This document shows, in pieces, positions 34,222 through 44,400 of a DNA stretch of 64,000 bases; position 1 is the first letter of the stretch; each line of letters starts with the position of its first letter. The notes under the pieces are model-generated. The model ran no database searches. It saw only the letters and a list, made by a program, of their open reading frames with translations, and was not told where the DNA came from. The position numbers were made by a program, and so were the translations under genes. Origin of the DNA: Verrucomicrobiota bacterium (GTDB taxonomy: Bacteria; Verrucomicrobiota; Verrucomicrobiia; Verrucomicrobiales; Akkermansiaceae); NCBI GenBank assembly GCA_026397725.1, contig JAPLUI010000487.1:1-64000 (forward strand). The letters are read 5' to 3'.

Positions 34222-37038
34222 TCACGGTTGGTGCAGACGGAAGAACTGGTTCTTCAGTGCTGGGGTGATCGTGACGGGCACGGAGATTACGCCGCTGGTG
34301 GTTGGGTAGGGCGGAGGCATCGGCGTCCACGGCCCTGTTAGATCGTCGGCACGCTCAAGCAGCCAACCCTCGGCGGACGCGGGCCAGCACAGCACCACCG
34401 CATCGTTGGCGTGCCAGATCGTCAGGTGCGGCGCCTCGGGTGTTTGCGCCGGGACGATGTCGGCCAGGCTGCGGGGGACCAGACGATACCCGCTGGTCTC
34501 CGTCCCGCCGTCGTCGTAGTGCAGCACGATGCCCGTGATGTCCATCGGCCCGCTTGGGATGGTCGCGCCGGTGAGTTCAAAGTCTGCGGTGACAATGCGC
34601 ACGATCGCCGGTCCACCCATCAGGGCATAATCCCGACCCAGGATAAATGGGCCCGTGTCGGCGAAGCGCACCCCGCGCAGGCAGACGAGCTGGCTTTCGA
34701 GGGTTTCCGCCGCCGTTCCCGTCAGATCGGAAGCCGTGACTAAGATCGGGCCGCTGATGATGGGGTGGAGGGTCGTGCGCCCGGTGACGGCAAAGCCGCC
34801 CACCGTGCCACCCAGAATCAGCGTGCCGCCCCGCTGGCCGGTCACGCCGCTGATCTGGATCTCATCGCCGACCCCGCGGCCGGCCAGCACCGCCTCCACC
34901 TGAGCCGTTGTGCCAAAGACCGTAATCGCGCGAGTGGCATCGCGCAGTTGGAAGCTCCGGTAGAGCGGGTCCGGCTCCAGATCGGTGGTGGACAGGATGA
35001 CGGCCTGATCAATGGTCACCGGCGTATTCGGGGGCAGGAGGGCGAGTTCGGTGATCGTGACCCCGGGTGTCTGGATGTCGTCCGGGCCACGAAGCACCAG
35101 GCGGTAGCCGCTGGTGCCGCCCTCGGTCCCGTCGTATTGCAGAAGGATTCCCGTGAGGTTCACGGGGCCGGTGGGAATCGGCAGGCCCACCAGGCCCAGA
35201 TTCGTCGAGGCCACGCGCACCACGCCGGAACCGCCCGCCAGCGGGTAGTCGCCGAGGGCAAACACGCCCGTGTGGGTGAACTGGACTCGATGCAGACAAA
35301 CAAGCTGGCTTTCGAGCGTTTCGGCCGTGGCTCCGGCCAAGTCGAGAACGAGAGCGGAAACAGAGACAGTGGGAAAAGGATGGCTCGAAGTGCGCCCGCT
35401 GATGGCGAAGCCGCCCACTGAGCCGGCCAGGATTAGGGTTCCTCCCCGCTGGCCGGTCACTCCGCTGATCTGGATCTCGTCGCCGACCGCGCGGCCCGCC
35501 AGCACCGGGTCCACCTGAGCCGTTGTGCCAAAGACCGTAATCGCGCGGGTGGCATCGCGCAGCTGGAAGCTCCGGTAGAGCAAGTCCGGCTCCAGATCGG
35601 TGGTGGACAGGATGACGGCCTGGTCAATGGTCACCGGCGTATTCGGGGGCAGGAGCGCGAGTTCGGTGATCGTGACGCCGGGCGTCTGGATGTCGTCCGG
35701 TCCGCGAAGCACCAGGCGGTAGCCGCTGGTGCCGCCCCCGCCTTCGTCGTATTGCAGAAGAATGCCGGTGATGTTCACCAGTCCCGCAGGGATGGGCTGG
35801 CCCACGAGGCCCAGATTCGCGGAGGCGATGCGCACCACGGTGGAACCGCCCGCCAGCGGATAGTCGCCGACGGCGAACACGCCCGGGTGGGTGAACTGCA
35901 CGCGGCGCAGGCAGACGAGCTGGCTTTCGAAGGTTTCCGCCGCCGTTCCCGTCAAGTCCAGTTCGAGCGCGGCTACGGGGAAGATGGGAAAGGGATGGTT
36001 CGAGGTGCGCCCGGTGACGGCAAAGCCGGCCACTGAACCGCCCAAGACCAGCGTGCCGCCCCGCTGGCCGGGCACTCCGCCGATCTGGATCTCATCGCCG
36101 ACCGCGCGGCCCTCCAGCACCGCCTCCACCTGGGCCACCGTGCCGAAGACGGTGATCGCACGGGTGGCATCGCGCAGTTGGAAGCTCCGGTAGAGCGGGT
36201 CCGCCTCGAGATTCGTGGCGGACAGAATCACCGCCTGGTCAATCGTCGCGGGGGTATCCGGCGGCAGTTGTGCCAGTTCGGCGATGGTGAAACCGGGGGC
36301 CTGGAGATCGGCGGGGCTGCGGGGCACCAGCCGGTAGCCGCCGGGGCCTCCCCCGCCTTCGTCGTATTGCAGAAGAATGCCGGTGATGTTCACCGGTCCC
36401 GTGGGGATGGGCTGGCCCACGAGGCCCAGATTCGCCGAGGCGATGCGCACCACGGCGGCACCGCCCGCCAGCGGATAGTCGCCGACGGCGAACACGCCCG
36501 TATCGGCAAACTGCACCCGGTGCAGGACGACAAGCTGGCTTTCCAGCGTTTCGGCCGCCGTTCCCGTCACATCCATTTCGAGCGCTGCCACGGGGAAGAT
36601 GGGCAACGGATGAGTCGAAGTGCGCCCGGTGACAGCGAAGCCGCCTACGGTTCCTCCGAGGATAGTCGTGCCGCCCCGCTGGCCGGTCATCCCGCTGATC
36701 TCCACCTCATCGCCGACCGTGCGGCCCGCCAACACCGCCTCCACCTGGTCCACCGTGCCGAAGACGGTGATCGCGCGGGTGGCATCGCGCAGTTGAAAAC
36801 TCCGATAAAGCGGGTCCGCCTCGAGATTCGTGGCGGACAGAATCACCGCCTGGTCAATCGTCGCGGGAGTATCCGGCGGCAGTTGTGCCAGTTCGGCGAT
36901 GGTCCCGGCCGACGCGGACTGGCCGGCCCAGAATGCGAACGCGAGCAGCAGCGCCGCGCAGGCGAGACCGGTGCGGCGAATGAACGGAGTGGCGGGTGCC
37001 GCCAAGGCGGTCTGCCGGATGAACGGATTGGTTTTCAT
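34222..37038 (-). CDS. Secreted protein of four ~215-aa tandem repeats
   Basis: Exported protein of 938 aa. The leader is unusual: PFIRQTALAA and PFIRRTGLAC are two near-copies before the hydrophobic core. Four tandem units follow, each starting TIAELAQLPPDTPATIDQAV, with YRSFQLRDATRAITVFGT in the middle and GYRLVPRSPADL at the end. The pattern suggests OB-fold-like modules, but I cannot name the family. The C-terminus is a small beta-domain (LTIWHANDAVVLCWPASAEG; KNQFFRLHQP). DNA identity between units is very high, so copy number is probably unstable. The 136-aa PEP-CTERM gene is a deletion version of one unit. Confidence 0.7.
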   Translation of the reverse strand: MKTNPFIRQTALAAPATPFIRRTGLACAALLLAFAFWAGQSASAGTIAELAQLPPDTPATIDQAVILSATNLEADPLYRSFQLRDATRAITVFGTVDQVEAVLAGRTVGDEVEISGMTGQRGGTTILGGTVGGFAVTGRTSTHPLPIFPVAALEMDVTGTAAETLESQLVVLHRVQFADTGVFAVGDYPLAGGAAVVRIASANLGLVGQPIPTGPVNITGILLQYDEGGGGPGGYRLVPRSPADLQAPGFTIAELAQLPPDTPATIDQAVILSATNLEADPLYRSFQLRDATRAITVFGTVAQVEAVLEGRAVGDEIQIGGVPGQRGGTLVLGGSVAGFAVTGRTSNHPFPIFPVAALELDLTGTAAETFESQLVCLRRVQFTHPGVFAVGDYPLAGGSTVVRIASANLGLVGQPIPAGLVNITGILLQYDEGGGGTSGYRLVLRGPDDIQTPGVTITELALLPPNTPVTIDQAVILSTTDLEPDLLYRSFQLRDATRAITVFGTTAQVDPVLAGRAVGDEIQISGVTGQRGGTLILAGSVGGFAISGRTSSHPFPTVSVSALVLDLAGATAETLESQLVCLHRVQFTHTGVFALGDYPLAGGSGVVRVASTNLGLVGLPIPTGPVNLTGILLQYDGTEGGTSGYRLVLRGPDDIQTPGVTITELALLPPNTPVTIDQAVILSTTDLEPDPLYRSFQLRDATRAITVFGTTAQVEAVLAGRGVGDEIQISGVTGQRGGTLILGGTVGGFAVTGRTTLHPIISGPILVTASDLTGTAAETLESQLVCLRGVRFADTGPFILGRDYALMGGPAIVRIVTADFELTGATIPSGPMDITGIVLHYDDGGTETSGYRLVPRSLADIVPAQTPEAPHLTIWHANDAVVLCWPASAEGWLLERADDLTGPWTPMPPPYPTTSGVISVPVTITPALKNQFFRLHQP

Positions 37039-37083
37039 GATGGTGGTTGATGGTTGGTTTGGAATGGCGGGCGGAGTTGGCGC

Positions 37084-40000
37084 TCAGCGCCTGAGGCGGA
37101 AGAAGCGGCGGGGCTCGACTGGCGGGATGGGGATGCGGTATTCGAACATGCTGGCGGTCTCGACGATGCCGAGGGTCACCGGGGTCCAGGGGGCGGCGAG
37201 GTCGGGGGAGCTTTCGACGGTGGCGTCGGTCGGGGCGGCGGACCAGAAGAGGACGAGCGCCGGCGCCGGCTGGTCTTCGCGGCGGATTGAGAGGCGCAGT
37301 TCGGGGGGCTCGCCGCCGACGCGGATGGTGAAGGTCTGCGCCGCGCTGGTCAGCGTCCTGTCGTCGATGCTGGCGTCGTCGGTGAGGGTGATGCTCACCG
37401 TGGCGGTGCCGTTGTTACCGGTTAGGTCGTAATAAAGGTCGCCGCCAAACGAATCGAGGTTCGGCGGCCCGTTGAGCACGCCGTCCGGGTCGGCGATGAT
37501 CGTCGCCTGGAAGTCGAGGATCTGCGTGACGGTCGAGTCGCCGTCGTCGATGGCCCCGGCCCAGGCGGGGGCCGACTGGATGCCAATGGTGCCGGCGGGA
37601 TCCCAGCGGTTCGGGCCGGCGGTGAACGACGGCAGTTCGTTGACATTGGCGGCCTGGAAGAAAAGCGCCTGGTCGTAGAACGCCCCGCCGGTGTCGGTGG
37701 CCCGCACGCGCACCGAGAAGTTCGGCGGAGCGGTTTCGTAATCGACCGGGTTGGCGAGCCGGAGCTGGTTGCCGACGATGCGGAAGAGTGCGTTGTGGGT
37801 GGCGCCGGTGCCGGTGACCAGGGTGAAGACGGCGGAGTCGCCGAGGTCGGGGTCGTCGGCGGTGAGGGTGGCCACCAGGTGATTGGGCGGGGTGTTTTCC
37901 GGGAACCCGGCGCTGAAGGGCTGGATGCCGAAGGGCGGCTGGTTGGTGCCGGGGTCGGTGATCTGGAGCTGGAGAATGCGGGTGGCGGGGTTGCCGGCGT
38001 GATCGCGGGCGGTGAGGGTGACGGTGAGCGGGCCGAGCACCGTCTGGGTGCCCTCGGGAGGATCCTGGATGAACTCGAATACGCCGCTGCCGCTGTCGCT
38101 GACCGGGGCCTGGCCGAGGTAGTCGGGCAACAGGCAGCCGGCCGGGAAACTCAAGGGGGCGAAGGTGCCGCCGATGAGCGGCGCAACGGTGTCGAGGGTG
38201 ACATTGGCGTGGGTGTCGCTGGCCGGCGGGTTGTTGGCGGCGTCGCGGCAGCTCAGGGTGATCGTGTAGATTCCGTCGGGCAGCGCGTTGGCACCGGTGA
38301 CGGCGGCCACTCCGGGGCTGGCACCGAGGTTGCCGGCGGTGAGCGAGAGTTGGTGGAACCCTTCCGTTTCCAGCGAACCGGCGAGCGTGAGGGTGCTGGA
38401 CACCGGCCCTGCGAAGGCGAGACGCACGCTGCCGGGCGCGGCGGCTTCGCGCAGGGTGAACCCGACCTCGACCGGCGAACGGGTGGCACCGCCCTCTTCC
38501 GGTTGGCGGAGGATGGGCGGCAGGGTCTCGGTTTCCGCGAGGCCGGTGCCCCGGATGGCGAAGTCGAACGGGTTGTCGGCGGCGTCGTTGGGCAGGCTAA
38601 CGGTGGCGTTGAATTGCCCCACGGCGTTCGGTTCGAAGGCGAGCTGGAAGGTGGTGGAACCGCCGGGTGCCACCGGCGTGACCGGCTGCCGGGCGACTGC
38701 AAACCGGTCCGCGCCCGCGCCGCCGAGCGTCACCGCGCCCAGGTTCAGCGCCACAGTGCCGGGGTTGGTCACGGTGAAGGTCCGCACCGCCAGTCCGCCG
38801 ACCGCCAGTCCGCCGAAGTCGGTGCCGTCGGCGGGATCCGGCGTGGTGTCGCCGTCGCTGACGAGCAACCCGTTGCCGCGGACTTCGATGGCGGGGGACA
38901 GGCTGAATTCGTAGGCTCCGCGATCCACGATCACGCCAAGCGCCCACACGGCAATGAACCGCGGGTTGCCGAGCAGATCGGTGGTCACCCCGGCCGGCAC
39001 CAGGGCGTTGCTACCGGTATCGATGGCCGGGCTGCCGGATTGCAGGCGCAGGCCGTCATCGGCGGTGCGCCACCGGTTGTCCGGGCCGTCGGGGTCGGCC
39101 AGGGAAACGAACTGCGGATCCGCGGTCGAGTTGTGCCCGCCCGCGCCAAACCAGGCCCACTCGGTGATGCAGTAGTTGAGGGTCGAGGCGGATGAGGATT
39201 CGTCCACCACGGGTGTCGTCCCGTTGGCCCAGAGGATGGTATTGGCGAGAATCGGGGAGGAAGAGTTGCTGTTGCCGATGCCTCCGCCCGTGTTGCCCGC
39301 CGAGTTGTTGGCCAGCACACAGTCGGCGAGGGTCGGGGAAGAAGAGGTATTGGAGATGCCTCCACCATCCCACCTCGCCGAGTTCTCGGCTAGCACGCAG
39401 TTGACGAGGGTCGGAGAGGAATAGGTGTTGAAGAGGCCCCCGCCATATTGCGCCGAGTTGTCGGCCATAACACAGTTGGCGAGGGGCGGGTCGGAAGAGT
39501 CGTTGAAGAGACCCCCGCCGCGGAAGCTTGCCGAGTTGAGTTTGAAAACACAGTTGGCGATGGCGGGCGAGGCCGCGTCGCAGAACATGCCGCCGCCTGA
39601 GCTAAGATAGACGGAAGTCTTGTCCGGCCCCGCGTAGCCGCCGCAGATGGTGAAGCCGTCGAGCACGGCGGCTGCATTGAGCGCCAGGGTGCTCGGGTGA
39701 TAGAAGACATGATAGCAGTTGTCGCCCATCGTCGCGGTATCCGGCAGCCCGTTAGGGAGCACGGTGTCGTTGCCTGACAGGTCACCGCTGAGGGTTGTTT
39801 CGTGGAGCGCGGGGTTGCGTTCGGGCAGTCCGGGATTGCCGGTGGCCGGGAAGCCGCCATAGACTTTCACGCCGTTGCGCAGCGAGAAATGCAGCCGGCG
39901 GGCGGGGTCGCCTTCGGTCACCGGATTCGGTATCGAGGTCGGCTTGTAGATGCCCGCCGCCACCCAGACCCGGCCGCCGCCGACCGTGGCGCAGGCATCG

Positions 40001-41385
40001 ATGGCCTGCTGGACATCGCCCATCGCGTTGGCCCACGAGCTGCCGTCACCCGTGCCGCCCGGGCGGACATGGAACGGCACTGGCGGGTCGCCCTGATAGC
40101 GGACCAAGGCGGATTGGAGGGAGCCGGGGCCGGTGACCAGAATCATCCCGTCGCTTTGCAGCGCCATGGCAGGCCCGAAATCGGGAGCACCGCAGTTGAT
40201 GTCGGTGATCACTTTGCCGTCGCCGGAGAACGACGGGTCAAGCGTGCCGTCCGGGAGGTAGCGCGCGAGCGCGAAATCCCAGGTGGCGCCACTCCATGCC
40301 TGCCCCGCGACGAGGATCCTGCCATTGGTTTGGACCACCACGCTGCGGGCGTAATCGTTCGTCCCGCCGAAGTCGGTGGCCACCTTGCCATCCTGCGAGA
40401 AGCTCGTGTCCAGGGTGCCGTCGGCATGCAAGCGCACCAGCGCGAAATCCCACTCGCTGCCAGTGGAGAAATAGCCCGCCACCAGGATCTTGCCGTCGCT
40501 TTGCAGTGCCACGGAGCGGCCGACATCGTCCGCTGTGCCGAGCTGGGTGGTGACCATGCCATCGCCCGAGAAGCCGGGGTCCAGAAAGCCGGTGGGGAAG
40601 TAGCGCAGCACGGCGATATCGTCGCTTCCGGCGTGATACGATCCCGCCACCAGGATCCGGCCATCCAGTTGCACGGTCACGCCCCAACCGCGGTCGTGCG
40701 AGTTGCCGACGGGCGTGATGACGATGCCATTGTTGGCGAAGACGGGGTCGAGACTGCCGTCGGCGTTGAAGCGCAACAGGATCACATCATCATCGGCACC
40801 GTTCGACGCGAAGCCCGTGACCAGAATCTTGCCGTCACTTTGCACCGCCAGCCCGCACCCGCAGTCGTCATAGCCGCCGATGTCCTGGACCACGATTCCA
40901 AAGATGCTGAAGGCTTGATCCAGGTCGCCATTGGCCAGATAGCGGACCAGCGCCACATCGAAATTGAGGCCGTTGTGTGTCTGGCCAGCGACGAGGATCC
41001 TGCCATCGCCTTGCACGGCCACGGCCAGGGCTTGGTCGGAGCCGATGCCCAAAAACGTGGTGACTTTGCCATCCTGCGAAAAGCTCGTGTCCGGGGTGCC
41101 GTCGGCATTGAAGCGCAACACGGCAAAATCCCAGTCGTTGCCATTCCACTCCTTCCCCGCCACCAGGATCTTGCCGTCGGATTGGACCGCGACACTCGTG
41201 GCGACGGGGAGGTTGCAAACGACAATTCCCCCGGTGCCAAAGGTGGGATCGACATCCCCCGGCGCGGCGCGGACGGCCTGGCCGAGCGTGAGGAGCAGTG
41301 CCGCGCAGGCGAGGCCGGTGCGGCGCATGAACGAAGCGGTGAGTGCCGCCAACGCGGCCTGCCGGATGAACGGGTTGGTTTTCAT
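37084..41385 (-). CDS. Giant secreted delta-60 propeller/beta-helix/cadherin-like protein
   Basis: Exported protein of 1433 aa. Its leader is a near-copy of the one at 37038 (MKTNPFIRQAALAALTASFM). Seven delta-60 repeats follow at ~45-440 (SVAVQSDGKILVAGKEWNGN; FALVRLHADGTLDTSFSQDG), enough for a seven-bladed propeller closed by the N-terminal DPTFGTGGIVV strand. Next comes a PMP-like beta-helix unit (AAGIYKPTSIPNP; LDGFTICGGYAG; SPTLADCVLANNSAG) shared with the 1644-aa protein. After it lie a choice-of-anchor-D/Hydin-like domain (GGLAVGGLAVRTFTVTNPG), Ig-like regions and a cadherin-like domain (FSAGFPENTPPNHLVATLTA). It ends in a short beta tail. No enzyme motif; probably structural or adhesive. 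Confidence 0.82.
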   Translation of the reverse strand: MKTNPFIRQAALAALTASFMRRTGLACAALLLTLGQAVRAAPGDVDPTFGTGGIVVCNLPVATSVAVQSDGKILVAGKEWNGNDWDFAVLRFNADGTPDTSFSQDGKVTTFLGIGSDQALAVAVQGDGRILVAGQTHNGLNFDVALVRYLANGDLDQAFSIFGIVVQDIGGYDDCGCGLAVQSDGKILVTGFASNGADDDVILLRFNADGSLDPVFANNGIVITPVGNSHDRGWGVTVQLDGRILVAGSYHAGSDDIAVLRYFPTGFLDPGFSGDGMVTTQLGTADDVGRSVALQSDGKILVAGYFSTGSEWDFALVRLHADGTLDTSFSQDGKVATDFGGTNDYARSVVVQTNGRILVAGQAWSGATWDFALARYLPDGTLDPSFSGDGKVITDINCGAPDFGPAMALQSDGMILVTGPGSLQSALVRYQGDPPVPFHVRPGGTGDGSSWANAMGDVQQAIDACATVGGGRVWVAAGIYKPTSIPNPVTEGDPARRLHFSLRNGVKVYGGFPATGNPGLPERNPALHETTLSGDLSGNDTVLPNGLPDTATMGDNCYHVFYHPSTLALNAAAVLDGFTICGGYAGPDKTSVYLSSGGGMFCDAASPAIANCVFKLNSASFRGGGLFNDSSDPPLANCVMADNSAQYGGGLFNTYSSPTLVNCVLAENSARWDGGGISNTSSSPTLADCVLANNSAGNTGGGIGNSNSSSPILANTILWANGTTPVVDESSSASTLNYCITEWAWFGAGGHNSTADPQFVSLADPDGPDNRWRTADDGLRLQSGSPAIDTGSNALVPAGVTTDLLGNPRFIAVWALGVIVDRGAYEFSLSPAIEVRGNGLLVSDGDTTPDPADGTDFGGLAVGGLAVRTFTVTNPGTVALNLGAVTLGGAGADRFAVARQPVTPVAPGGSTTFQLAFEPNAVGQFNATVSLPNDAADNPFDFAIRGTGLAETETLPPILRQPEEGGATRSPVEVGFTLREAAAPGSVRLAFAGPVSSTLTLAGSLETEGFHQLSLTAGNLGASPGVAAVTGANALPDGIYTITLSCRDAANNPPASDTHANVTLDTVAPLIGGTFAPLSFPAGCLLPDYLGQAPVSDSGSGVFEFIQDPPEGTQTVLGPLTVTLTARDHAGNPATRILQLQITDPGTNQPPFGIQPFSAGFPENTPPNHLVATLTADDPDLGDSAVFTLVTGTGATHNALFRIVGNQLRLANPVDYETAPPNFSVRVRATDTGGAFYDQALFFQAANVNELPSFTAGPNRWDPAGTIGIQSAPAWAGAIDDGDSTVTQILDFQATIIADPDGVLNGPPNLDSFGGDLYYDLTGNNGTATVSITLTDDASIDDRTLTSAAQTFTIRVGGEPPELRLSIRREDQPAPALVLFWSAAPTDATVESSPDLAAPWTPVTLGIVETASMFEYRIPIPPVEPRRFFRLRR

Positions 41386-41470
41386 GGTGGTTTTGGGGGT
41401 TGGTTGAATGATGGTTGGTTAGGTCCGGAGTGCGGGGACAACTCCGGGGGGGGCGGTTTGCTTGGGAGGG

Positions 41471-44400
41471 TCACGGCACCGTTACCACGACGCGGCCGAA
41501 CATCACCGGCACGCCAGCGGCCGGAATCCTAACCTCGACTTGCTCGGTCTCCGGATCAATCGGTGACCGGGTGATGGTCACGCCCCCCACCCCGGGCTCC
41601 GCAGTGGGCCAAGCCGCGGCATTTGCAAGGTCCGTGCCGTAGGTCACGCGATCCAAGAAACCTTCCCGGATGGCCTCGACCTTGCATTGATAGGAAAGCA
41701 CGAACCCGGTGCCGTCGTTGACGCCCCTGAGCGATCCGCGCTCGGATCCGCTCACCGGACTCGCCCCGAACAGATATTCGAGCGCGTTGACGATGCCGTC
41801 CAGGTCAGGATCCTGGTCGGGCGCGCCGTTTCCTTCCGGGTCGAGCCCGAACGACCTCGCCCAGAGATGGTAAGGGCGCGTTTCGACATACTGCGGCCTG
41901 CCGTTGATGATGGAACCCGAGCCATGCACCACCAGGGTACCGTCGTAATAGACATTGAGACCGTTCAGATCGAGGACGGCGCCGTCGTGGACCTCGAGGT
42001 CGTGGACATACAGCGCCTCTGGATCCGGTCCCTGGTTGGGAATCCCGTTGATCAGCCGCAGGTGCTGGAACGATCCCGGCTCCGGGCTGCCGACCACCAG
42101 TTGGTGCAATGCGAAGTTGTCAACAAACCCATCCGGTATCGCGCCAAGGTCGCGCCCGCACAGCTCCAGATGGTTGATGAAAGCCTGGCCCGGCGGAGGC
42201 TGGAATGCCAACAGGACCTGGCCGAGCCCGGCCATCGCCGCCGGGTCGTCGCCGTGAATCGACACATCGGCGCCGGTCAGCGTGATCCGGCTGCCGGGAG
42301 CCGCGTCAAGCGTCGCGCGGCGCCCGAAGACCAGCGTTTGGTTCACGCTCAGCAAGCCGGCCGGATCGAGAACCATCGTGCCGGGACCGGCATCGCCCAC
42401 GACGACCGACGCGGCGGCCAGCATGTCACTCAGCAGTCGCAAGGTGCCGACGCCAGCCAGACCGCCAATCTCCATGCGGCCGCACTTGGCTGCGGAGCCG
42501 GCCTGCGTGGCGGTGGCGCCGCCACTGATCTCAATCGTCCCGGCACCAGCGCCGATCAACACGCCGCCAAACAATGATCCGTCCAGCAGGCGGGCCACCT
42601 CAAAGTCAAACCCCAGAGCCAGGGTTCCCCAAGGGGTGAGCGCGAGTTCCGGCGTGGCCAGGCCGGCTCCGTGCAGCCATTCGAAGCGTCCGGCCTGGCC
42701 GACGGCGCCGAGGTTGAGGCTGCCGCCGATCACGAGTTGGGCATCGTTCTGGATCCGGAAGGTGCCGCCGCCGTCGGCGCCGCCGAGTTGCAGGCGCCTT
42801 GCGGCGAGCAAGCCGGTGTTCTGGATGCCACTCGCGCCCCGGGTCACCTCAAGCGTTCCGTTAGCCAGCCCGGTGACCATGCCCGCCAGCGCCGTCGCGT
42901 CGAAATCATGGCCGAGCGCGAGTGTGCCGCCGGGGCCGACCACGACCATGCCGCCGACCGTGAGCCCGCCCGCACGATACCACTCAAAGCGCCCGGTGGC
43001 GCCGCCCGTGCCGATCTCGAGGTTGTTGCCGATCGCCAGTTCCGCGGTGCCGTCGAAGCGGTAGGTGCCCCGGCCCGTGCCGCTGCCCACGCTGAGGTCG
43101 CTGGTGATCCCGAAACGGCGGTCCGGCTGGGCAAAGGACGCGGTGGCGTTGGAACCGACCAGCAGGCGGGTCAGCGCCACATCGCCGCCAAGTGCCAGGG
43201 TGCCGCCGTTGAGCACCAGTGTTCCGGAGCCGGAGCCGGTGGCGATGCCGCCCGCCGTCAGGCTGCCTCCCGCCAGCATGAGCATTCCATTTCCGCCCGG
43301 CCGCACGCCGAAGGTGACCGTGCCGGCCTGCACGGTGCCGCCAGCCATCTTATATGACGCGGAGGCGTCCACGCCGAGCTGCAAATGGTCCACATCCACC
43401 GCTCCGCCCGCGCTCAGGATGCCGCCGTCCAGCGCCAGCGTGCCGGTTCCGCCGCTGTTGATCACATCGCCGGCCACTTGCAGGGTGCCGCCGGACAAGG
43501 TGTAGGAGCCGGCGCCGAGCGTGAGGGTGCCGACTTGATAGAAATGCGCCCGCTGGGCGTGGCTCGCCGGAGCGAGCAGCCCGATTCCGAGTTGGTCCAC
43601 GTCCACCGCTCCGGCCGGTACGAACGCGCCGCCATCGATGTTGAGCGCGCCGGTGCCGGTGGTGTTCGCCACCCCACCTGCGGCGAGCGTGCCGCCGCTC
43701 AGCCGGTAGGTGGCGTCTCCAAGCGTGAGCGTGCCGACTTCATAAGCCTGTCCGGTTTGCTGATGGCTGGCCGGTGCGCCAATGCCCACCTTGAGGTGGT
43801 CCACGGCTACGCCGCCCGCTGGCAGAAACGCCCCGCCGTCTAGCTGCAGCACGCCGGTGCCAGCGCCGTCCAGCACCCGGTCGGAGACAACGAGCACGCC
43901 GTCTCTCAGAAGATATGTCCCCGCTCCGCCCGCCTCGGTGCCGAAGTGCAGACGGGTCAGGTTGGCGGTGCCGCCTCTTTGGGTGAAACTGCCCGTACCA
44001 ACCATCCCCAGCCGGAGGTTGGCGGCGGTGAGCGTCTGGCCGACTCCCAGGGTGTGGGCACCGGTCCGTCCCATCCGCTCGCCGAGGTTGAGGTCGGTGA
44101 CGCCGATGGTGTTGCCGGTGAGGTTGAGCGTGCCGCCGTCCACGGTGATGGTGCCGGTGCCGGTGCCGCCGCTGTTTGGGAAAAGGATATTCCGGACCTT
44201 CACCGTCCCGCCATCCGCTGTCAGCCTGCCCGTGCTGCCATCCCCCACTATCAGATCCGATTCCACCGTGAGCGTCCCGGAGCTGATGGTGTAGGCGCCG
44301 TTGCCTCCATTGAGGCCAAGATGCAGGTGCGCCGCGGTCTGGAACGAACCGCCCGACTGCGTGCCCGTCCCGCTCCCGGCATCGCCGAACCACGCCGTGG

